From NCBI GenBank assembly GCA_017442585.1, contig JAFRZM010000040.1, positions 1 to 64,000 of the forward strand: 64,000 nucleotides of DNA. The letters run 5' to 3'. Under the pieces are notes generated by a model. The model was given only the letters and a program-made list of their open reading frames with translations. It made no database searches and had not been told where the DNA came from. Shown piece by piece: positions 1 through 5,325 of the stretch. The DNA comes from Lachnospiraceae bacterium (lineage in GTDB: Bacteria > Bacillota > Clostridia > Lachnospirales > Lachnospiraceae). Position 1 is the stretch's first letter, and each line of letters begins with the position of its first letter. The translations under genes and the position numbers were made by a program.

Positions 1-181
1 GACTGAGCAACCGCATTCATCTTTATAAAAGCATGCCGGATATATTGATAACATATAAATTCCTCCATTCAAATAAGACCTGCTTGTCTTTACTCTTTAT
101 TTCAATATATCATTTCATGCGTATACTTTCAATGCATATTATAACAATGCGTATTACCTGTTTCCGTAATTATTTAAAAGC

Positions 182-210
182 GCGCTTTTGCCTAAAGAAA
201 AGGAGCCTTG
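182..210. repeat. 29-bp direct repeat, copy 1
   Basis: Identical over 29 bases to 1130-1158. It covers half of a terminator hairpin, its T-tract and about 12 bases beyond the tract. The two copies bracket the toxin-antitoxin module. Confidence 0.9.
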
Positions 211-231
211 TGGCCTTATGGCTCCTTTTTT
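194..231 (-). terminator. Rho-independent terminator after the antitoxin gene
   Basis: The arms AAAGGAGCC (199-207) and GGCTCCTTT (220-228) form a perfect stem. On the minus strand the hairpin is followed by TTTTCTTT. It lies 12 bases past the antitoxin stop codon. The plus strand also has a T-run, so it may work in both directions. Confidence 0.85.
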
Positions 232-242
232 AATACCAAAAT

Positions 243-530
243 TTATTTAGCATGTTCCACCGGTTTGACTACAATTTCTAATCCAAGCTTATTTACTATC
301 TTAAGCAGCGTCGACAAGTTCGGTGTTGTCTTACCTGACTCAATTCTTGCCACTGAGGAATGTGGAATACCACAAAGCGCAGCCAAGTCCCTTTGAGTAA
401 GGTTAAGATTCTTACGATGTTGTATCATAATCCCAACAATCTTAGATACTTTTTCTATTTCATCGATATCTTTACCAAGCTCAGGATTAGTCTCACGTAC
501 TCGATTCTTATATTCTTTCCAATCACTCAT
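243..530 (-). CDS. higA: XRE-family antitoxin, HigA-like
   Basis: Predicted DNA-binding antitoxin of a type II toxin-antitoxin pair that would neutralise the adjacent toxin and repress the shared promoter. The 95-residue protein has a Cro/C1-type helix-turn-helix at about residues 33-86, with the typical NLTQRDLAALCGIPHSSVAR recognition unit followed by a TPNLSTLLKIVNKLGL helix. The start at 530 is set by AGGAGG seven to eight bases upstream; a longer reading frame extends to 710 but only runs through the toxin gene. It overlaps the toxin gene by 8 bp, so the two are probably translationally coupled. The toxin-first order matches HigBA rather than RelBE. The symbol is by similarity only. Confidence 0.85.
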   Translation of the reverse strand: MSDWKEYKNRVRETNPELGKDIDEIEKVSKIVGIMIQHRKNLNLTQRDLAALCGIPHSSVARIESGKTTPNLSTLLKIVNKLGLEIVVKPVEHAK

Positions 531-894
531 TATTCTTCGACCTCCTTGATACCCAGTCATTGCGTTCTTTTTTTGCTCTATCGATTTCTCGACGCGGAGT
601 CTTTTTTGTCGTTTTCCTAAAGTGATGCAACAAAACAAATGTATCATCTTTAAAATAAAAGAAAAGAACGCGATTTTTTCCAGGTCTAAGTTCCCAAATA
701 CCATCCACAAGATGCTTTGTTATATTTTCGCCCAAAATTGTACCATAATCTTCTAATAACTGAATATATTGAGCTACTTGTTTATGTTGAATACGCGCAT
801 CTTTATCTGTCTTTGCTCGATCTTGTAATTCGTCAAGAAACGCTTCGACATCAGAGAATCCATCAATAGTCCTATAGAAATCAATATTATACAT
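523..894 (-). CDS. higB: HigB/Gp49-like toxin of the RelE superfamily
   Basis: Predicted ribosome-dependent mRNA interferase. The 123-residue protein matches the phage-derived Gp49-like/HigB family: GIWELR (65-70), the RVLFF strand (75-79), LLHHF (88-92), KTTKKTP (94-100) and a late Trp at 114. The basic residues R70, R75, H90/H91 and K94 would line the RNA site as in RelE-fold toxins. Its own ribosome site is GAGGA about six bases before the start. The start overlaps a 25-codon ORF by 8 bp and the end overlaps the antitoxin gene by 8 bp. It appears intact. Function is inferred from family motifs and operon order. Confidence 0.85.
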   Translation of the reverse strand: MYNIDFYRTIDGFSDVEAFLDELQDRAKTDKDARIQHKQVAQYIQLLEDYGTILGENITKHLVDGIWELRPGKNRVLFFYFKDDTFVLLHHFRKTTKKTPRREIDRAKKERNDWVSRRSKNNE

Positions 895-964
895 ACTGTT
901 TCCTCATTTCTTGATTAATAATTATGATAGCATTGATGCGTTCAAAAGTCAATTTTTTCATCAT
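887..964 (-). CDS. Small leader ORF in front of the toxin gene
   Basis: A 25-codon frame starting with two consecutive ATGs (964 and 961) and ending TAA at 887. It has a strong Shine-Dalgarno, AGAGGAGG at 968-975, six bases before the second ATG. The peptide begins MKKLTFERINAIIII and ends NQEMRKQYV. It overlaps the toxin start codon by 8 bp, the same overlap the toxin has with the antitoxin. It could be a coupling leader, a micro-protein partner, or the degraded end of a former gene. No family is recognised. Confidence 0.45.
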   Translation of the reverse strand: MMKKLTFERINAIIIINQEMRKQYV

Positions 965-997
965 AAGCCTCCTCTAGTTAATAATACTTTTTGTGAA

Positions 998-1033
998 ATA
1001 ATCCCGATTATAGGATCTGATGCCTTACGGCAT
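998..1033 (-). promoter_or_regulatory. Candidate promoter and operators of the toxin-antitoxin operon
   Basis: A TATAAT hexamer on the minus strand (1007-1012) is overlapped by the perfect palindrome ATAATCCCGATTAT (998-1011). A second perfect inverted repeat, ATGCCTTACGGCAT (1020-1033), lies in the spacer/-35 region. No good -35 box is visible. The arrangement fits autorepression by the XRE antitoxin, but which palindrome is bound is unknown. Confidence 0.5.
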
Positions 1034-1129
1034 GTTGAAATGTTTTGCGACGTAGATTTATCGCTTGAAATTATATTAGCACTGATATAGGCTTAAAACA
1101 AATTAAATTTTTATAAAATCATGAGGGAT

Positions 1130-1158
1130 GCGCTTTTGCCTAAAGAAAAGGAGCCTTG
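1130..1158. repeat. 29-bp direct repeat, copy 2
   Basis: Identical to 182-210; the copies start 948 bp apart. This copy lies in the terminator of the DUF3089 lipoprotein gene. Confidence 0.9.
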
Positions 1159-1167
1159 CGGCTCCTT
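1142..1167 (-). terminator. Rho-independent terminator after the DUF3089 gene
   Basis: The arms AAGGAGCC (1148-1155) and GGCTCCTT (1160-1167) enclose a TTGC loop, followed by TTTTCTTT on the minus strand. It lies about 40 bases past the stop codon. Confidence 0.85.
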
Positions 1168-1209
1168 ATGCTTTTATTACTATACGCATTTACATCCAAA
1201 TAGATATTT

Positions 1210-2202
1210 CTATCCTTCCGTATGAGCTTGTATATACTTATCAAGCCTTACCTTTACATTCTCCTGAAGATTTCGATAGAAAAACTGGTAATCATAGATA
1301 TGATATACACCCGTTGCCAGGCCCGGAACTACAGACGGGAAATCATCCTTATTTACATCCGGAACCTTAAGTATTCCACGGCTCTCATCAATATAGCAGC
1401 CGCAAAGCTCAGAGATTTCAGATTTAATTTCACCACTGTATTTCACGAAACATGCACCCTTATTAAGCGATTTATCTGCCGGAGTGCTGTCTGTCTTCCA
1501 GTTTAAAGGATTAATCGTATAAGCCTTCATATCCTTTGGCGTTATAAAAGTCTCTTCAATCTCAGGTGCCTCACAATCAAAGCTTATTACAACACCGTAA
1601 TCATCTTCACCCTTTGCCGGAACAATTTGCGGATACTTTTCAACCATTTCTTTATCACATGGCCATCCGATCGCATATACGGCTACAAGCTGTTCCTGAA
1701 GCTTTTTATCATCAAAATACTCCTGCAAAAGCCTGTAACACATATCGGCACCCTGTGAGAAACCGGCTAAGATTATAGGTCTACCGTCGTTTTCATGTTC
1801 CATATACCAGGTAAAAGCATCAGATACATCATTATACGCAATCTGCATGTACGGTTCTCTGTCTGTCGCACTTAAGCTATATACTTTCATCGCAGCCTGA
1901 TGATAAAACGGTGCATATATTCTTGCTACATCGCTGTATAAACCTGTTTCCATATTTAAAGCACCGACAAAATTACTCTTAGTGTCTTCATCGGTAAGCT
2001 GCATGTTAAATTCATCATTCATATCTACAGTAGGACATATTAAGAATACATCCGCTTTCTTTTCTTCACCCACTGCAAAAATAGCCCAATTATCTTTTAC
2101 GCCATAATCCGTATCGGATTTTTTCTTATAACCGCAACCGGTTACAAAGAATAACGAAAGAATAACCAGTGTTGCAATTAATAATATACGTCTATTCTTC
2201 AT
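1210..2202 (-). CDS. DUF3089 alpha/beta-hydrolase lipoprotein
   Basis: Predicted membrane-anchored serine hydrolase acting outside the cell; substrate unknown. The N-terminus is a lipoprotein signal with lipobox VTGC (Cys23). The DUF3089 fold is indicated by ICPTVD near residue 55, FYHQAAM near 99-105, and the nucleophile elbow GFSQG (Ser149) after RPIILA, which matches the family's RPFILAGHSQG pattern. A candidate acid and histidine (YHIYDY near the C-terminus) are present. The start at 2202 was chosen because GGGAG lies eight bases before it; in-frame ATGs at 2208 and 2217 are too close to or inside that site. The gene is preceded by a terminator hairpin that overlaps its likely promoter. 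Confidence 0.8.
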   Translation of the reverse strand: MKNRRILLIATLVILSLFFVTGCGYKKKSDTDYGVKDNWAIFAVGEEKKADVFLICPTVDMNDEFNMQLTDEDTKSNFVGALNMETGLYSDVARIYAPFYHQAAMKVYSLSATDREPYMQIAYNDVSDAFTWYMEHENDGRPIILAGFSQGADMCYRLLQEYFDDKKLQEQLVAVYAIGWPCDKEMVEKYPQIVPAKGEDDYGVVISFDCEAPEIEETFITPKDMKAYTINPLNWKTDSTPADKSLNKGACFVKYSGEIKSEISELCGCYIDESRGILKVPDVNKDDFPSVVPGLATGVYHIYDYQFFYRNLQENVKVRLDKYIQAHTEG

Positions 2203-2221
2203 TATCATTTCTCCCATTACA

Positions 2222-2252
2222 AATAATAAAAGGGGCTTATATAAAGCCCCTT
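2222..2252 (-). terminator. Rho-independent terminator after the P-loop gene
   Basis: The perfect 9-bp arms 2230-2238 and 2244-2252 (core GGGGCTT/AAGCCCC) are followed by TTTTATTATTT on the minus strand. The next start codon is only about 20 bases further on. Confidence 0.85.
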
Positions 2253-2264
2253 ACAAATATTCAA
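2236..2264 (-). promoter_or_regulatory. Candidate promoter embedded in a terminator hairpin
   Basis: TTGAAT (2259-2264), a 17-bp spacer, then TATAAG (2236-2241) on the minus strand. The -10 box falls in the loop and lower arm of the 2222-2252 terminator. It would drive the DUF3089 lipoprotein gene with a leader of about 25 bases. Confidence 0.5.
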
Positions 2265-2265
2265 T

Positions 2266-2694
2266 TTACAATGCTATATCTACGTATTTCTTACAAGATT
2301 CAGGTAATTTGTCGGCATCTCTTGAAATGCTTAAAACAAATTTGATATTGTACTTATCTCCGATCTTCTCTAACTTCTTTATAGCTCTATCGATCTCATC
2401 ATCATGTCCTTCTGATATCTGCGCTATGGTAAGGAAACTATCAAGATAAACTTCCTCAAGGTCATTGTCCTGTGAAACTATTCCGCATAAGAAACCAAGA
2501 AATTCGTCTGTATTGTCTACCGGAAGCTCCGGAACATCAATAAGACGAACTTTGTTACTTAACTCAAACATATGCTTTGTGTTCTTATCCAAAAATACAA
2601 GGTTACCGTTTGCAGTCTTAACTGCAGCGTTAACCTTCTCTAAAAGAAACTTTGTTTTGCCTTTACCCTTGTCTCCGCAAATAATCTGTATCAT
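2266..2694 (-). CDS. Small P-loop ATP-binding protein
   Basis: A 142-residue soluble protein with a Walker A motif close to its N-terminus (GDKGKGKT, residues 7-14, Lys13) and a possible Walker B strand LEEVYLDSFLTI. The family is small and uncharacterised in Clostridia and is sometimes labelled ATP-binding or PilT-like by similarity; the fold resembles the core of RecA/thymidine-kinase-like P-loop proteins. Strong AGGAGGAG precedes the start. It has its own terminator and stands alone between the carboxypeptidase gene and the DUF3089 gene. Function is unknown; regulation of a cellular process by ATP binding is only a guess. Confidence 0.7.
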   Translation of the reverse strand: MIQIICGDKGKGKTKFLLEKVNAAVKTANGNLVFLDKNTKHMFELSNKVRLIDVPELPVDNTDEFLGFLCGIVSQDNDLEEVYLDSFLTIAQISEGHDDEIDRAIKKLEKIGDKYNIKFVLSISRDADKLPESCKKYVDIAL

Positions 2695-2835
2695 AGCACT
2701 ACTCCTCCTGCATTCTAAGATGTCTGAAATTTTCTGAATATATATACAATTTAGAAAGATTTCAACGACAACTTGTTTTGATAAGACTATTATATTGTAT
2801 TTTTACAAACTTATCAACTAAAATTTTCTAAATTT

Positions 2836-3804
2836 TTACTCCACGCCTCGCATCATTTCAGCCATGAAATCATAGAGTCGTTCCTTGGAATCTGCGCCAA
2901 ATACAATGAATATTATATCCTCACCTGCAGAATTTTTAGCCAAAAGTACAAGACACTTTCCCGCATCATTCGTAGTACCGGTCTTACCGCCGATTATCTT
3001 ATAACCTTCCGGTGCTTCCTCATCGCCGTTTAAGAATTTATTTGTCGTCTTATATTTATATGTATCCTCATCCCCGTCCTTATGAGTAACGGATGCTTCT
3101 CTCGACTTCGTGCTTATAAAATCCACAAATCTGTTATCTTTAATTGCTTCATTAAAGATAAGATACATATCATATACACTTGTATAATGATCATCATTAT
3201 GTATACCGTTAGGGTTTACGAAATGAGACTTCGTAGCATATATGGTTTCAAGTTCCTTATTTGCAGCTTCGTTAAAAGCTTCCAAAGATCCGAATGTATA
3301 AATTGCCAAAGCACGTGCCGCATCGTTACCGCTCGGAAGCATAAGTCCGTATAAAAGCTCACGTACGGAAATTATGTCACCCTCACGAAGCGCCGCCGTA
3401 GCCGCACCTTCCGGAATATCAATCATTTCCTTTGTGATAGTTACATAATCATCCAAAGACGCATTCTTAAGCGTAAGATACGCTGTCAGTATCTTTGTCG
3501 TACTTGCAGGATAATTCTTATCAAAGACATTAAACGCGTAAAGAGTTTCACCCCTTGTAATATTAAAAGCTGCTGCAGCCTTAATATACACAGGGTTTAT
3601 TCTTTCATTATCAATGTCTCCTTCAACCACACAAAGACCGTTTGAGGCAAAAGTGATTCTCTTACTTACGTATTCGTTTGAAGGATTACCCGTAGAAGAT
3701 ATCCTTTCCACATCAAATACATTGGTAAGTTCAGCTTTACCGCAACCGGCCAATATCATAATCAATATTAAACTAATAACGAAAACTTTACTTATACGCT
3801 TCAC
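2836..3804 (-). CDS. dacA: D-alanyl-D-alanine carboxypeptidase lipoprotein, peptidase S11
   Basis: Trims the terminal D-Ala from peptidoglycan stem peptides at the outer membrane face. The three penicillin-binding motifs are intact: STTK (Ser101, Lys104), SGN (158-160) and KTG (274-276). The N-terminus has a lipobox LAGC (Cys21), so it is probably lipid-anchored. At 322 residues it ends soon after the catalytic domain and lacks the usual C-terminal beta domain and amphipathic anchor of PBP5. The start is GTG at 3804, inside the last codons of mgsA (17-bp overlap), so it is probably coupled to the elongasome operon. The symbol is by family; exact orthology is uncertain. Confidence 0.88.
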   Translation of the reverse strand: MKRISKVFVISLILIMILAGCGKAELTNVFDVERISSTGNPSNEYVSKRITFASNGLCVVEGDIDNERINPVYIKAAAAFNITRGETLYAFNVFDKNYPASTTKILTAYLTLKNASLDDYVTITKEMIDIPEGAATAALREGDIISVRELLYGLMLPSGNDAARALAIYTFGSLEAFNEAANKELETIYATKSHFVNPNGIHNDDHYTSVYDMYLIFNEAIKDNRFVDFISTKSREASVTHKDGDEDTYKYKTTNKFLNGDEEAPEGYKIIGGKTGTTNDAGKCLVLLAKNSAGEDIIFIVFGADSKERLYDFMAEMMRGVE

Positions 3805-4183
3805 GAAAATCCATATCTCCCCGCTCTAAGGATCTAATCAACACTTCCGCAGTCGCAAGATTTGTTGCAAGCGGAATATTATGCATATCGCATAATCTCT
3901 CAATATTGGCAGAATCAGGCTCATGCGACTTTTTGGTGAGTGGGTCTCGTAAGAATATAACAAGATCCATCTGATTTTGTTCTATTGTAGCCGCAAGCTG
4001 CGTATCACCGCCCATGTGTCCCGCATGGAATTTTATAACATTAAGATTTGTTACCTCTTCCACGAGTCTTCCTGTCGTTTCCGTGGCATAGACAGTGTGC
4101 TTACTCATTATACTCGAGTAAGCGATGCAGAAATTCTGCATTAACTTTTTCTTTGAATCATGTGCAATAAGCCCTATGTTCAT
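3788..4183 (-). CDS. mgsA: Methylglyoxal synthase
   Basis: Converts dihydroxyacetone phosphate to methylglyoxal and phosphate, an overflow branch of glycolysis. The 131-residue length and motifs are typical: IAHDSKK (6-12), HAGHMGGDTQ with the catalytic Asp60, FLRDP (78-82), HEPD (87-90) and CDMHNIPLATN. The start overlaps the rodA stop by 4 bp (ATGA), showing tight coupling. Its place at the end of the mre/rodA operon is a known Clostridia arrangement. Confidence 0.95.
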   Translation of the reverse strand: MNIGLIAHDSKKKLMQNFCIAYSSIMSKHTVYATETTGRLVEEVTNLNVIKFHAGHMGGDTQLAATIEQNQMDLVIFLRDPLTKKSHEPDSANIERLCDMHNIPLATNLATAEVLIRSLERGDMDFREAYK

Positions 4184-5316
4184 CGAATAACCCCCGATCT
4201 TCTCTTTGCAGGATGTAAGCCCACATTAAGTACCAAACCTATACCTATATACATAGATATCAACGACGTAAGACCGTAACTTACAAACGGAAGCGTAAGT
4301 CCCGTATTAGGAAGAAGTCTTGTCGTAACACCGATGTTTATAAAGGTCTGTACCATTATCATTGCCGCGATACCTACCGCGATAAGGCAACCCTGCAGAT
4401 CTTTACTTTTCTTTGCTATGCGGATGCACTCTATACATATGATAGTTATCATAACAACTATAAACATACATCCCACGAACCCCAAGCTTTCTCCTACTAC
4501 CGCATTTATAAAGTCAGTATGCGGTTCGGAGATGAAGTTACCGTTCTTTAAAGAAGTAACTCCTGAATTATATAAACCTTTTCCCAATAACTGTCCCGAA
4601 CCTATGGCCATAACAGAGTTTTGCTGCTGGAGCGCCTTGTCACCGTATTCTTCAGGTCGAAGCCATGCCATGATACGTATGTACTGATATCTGTGACTAC
4701 CCTGGAAAATAGCCATCTTCTCACCCTTTGATACTATGATCGAAAGCCCCACCACTATGGACGGAACAACTATTGCAAGAACAACACCGATAAGCTTATA
4801 GCTTAATCCGGCAATTAAAAACATATTTGCAAATATAAGAAACGTAACTATCGTAGTCGAAAGGTCAGGCTGCATAAATATAAGCCCAAGCGGTACTCCG
4901 ACAAGTATAAGCGCCATTATTATGGTTCGAAGATTATTAATCTTTTCTTCCATCTTTCCAAAATAATAGGCAAAAAATATTACAAGTAATATCTTGGCAA
5001 GCTCCGACGGCTGAAACTTAAAGCCCGCTATCTCTATCCAACGCTGCGCACCGTGAGAGTCATGGCTGAATACCGGAAGCATGATAACCGCAAGCATAAG
5101 ATTTGTGCCTATGTATATCGGTATGGCAAGTTTCATTAGGAAGTCATAGTTAAATAACGATACCGCAACCATAACGACAAGACCGAGTATAAGTCCTATT
5201 ATCTGTCGTTTCTGATAGTATCCGCTGATAGAACCGATAACAACTATACCGAATGAAGTAAGAAGAATCACTTCTATAACCAATCTAAAATTGTAATTCT
5301 TAAGCTTAACTCCCAT
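4180..5316 (-). CDS. rodA: RodA, SEDS-family peptidoglycan polymerase
   Basis: Glycosyltransferase that polymerises lipid II in the rod (elongation) complex together with the class B PBP encoded upstream. The 378-residue protein is nearly all membrane segments (about ten). SEDS signatures include RWIEIAGFKFQPSEL around residues 90-105, QPDLSTT near 150, and the C-terminal signature NTGLTLPFVSYG. It lies ten bases downstream of pbp2 and overlaps mgsA. The ribosome site (AAGGAT) is weak. RodA is chosen over FtsW from the mreBCD-pbp2 context. Confidence 0.93.
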   Translation of the reverse strand: MGVKLKNYNFRLVIEVILLTSFGIVVIGSISGYYQKRQIIGLILGLVVMVAVSLFNYDFLMKLAIPIYIGTNLMLAVIMLPVFSHDSHGAQRWIEIAGFKFQPSELAKILLVIFFAYYFGKMEEKINNLRTIIMALILVGVPLGLIFMQPDLSTTIVTFLIFANMFLIAGLSYKLIGVVLAIVVPSIVVGLSIIVSKGEKMAIFQGSHRYQYIRIMAWLRPEEYGDKALQQQNSVMAIGSGQLLGKGLYNSGVTSLKNGNFISEPHTDFINAVVGESLGFVGCMFIVVMITIICIECIRIAKKSKDLQGCLIAVGIAAMIMVQTFINIGVTTRLLPNTGLTLPFVSYGLTSLISMYIGIGLVLNVGLHPAKRRSGVIR

Positions 5317-5325
5317 AATCCTTAC

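Noticed and set aside
1..181. Possible gene at the left edge
   Set aside because: Only short AT-rich frames without ribosome sites or known motifs.
531..710. N-terminal extension giving a 155-residue XRE protein
   Set aside because: It is read through the toxin gene in another frame; the true start at 530 has a strong ribosome site and fits the antitoxin length.
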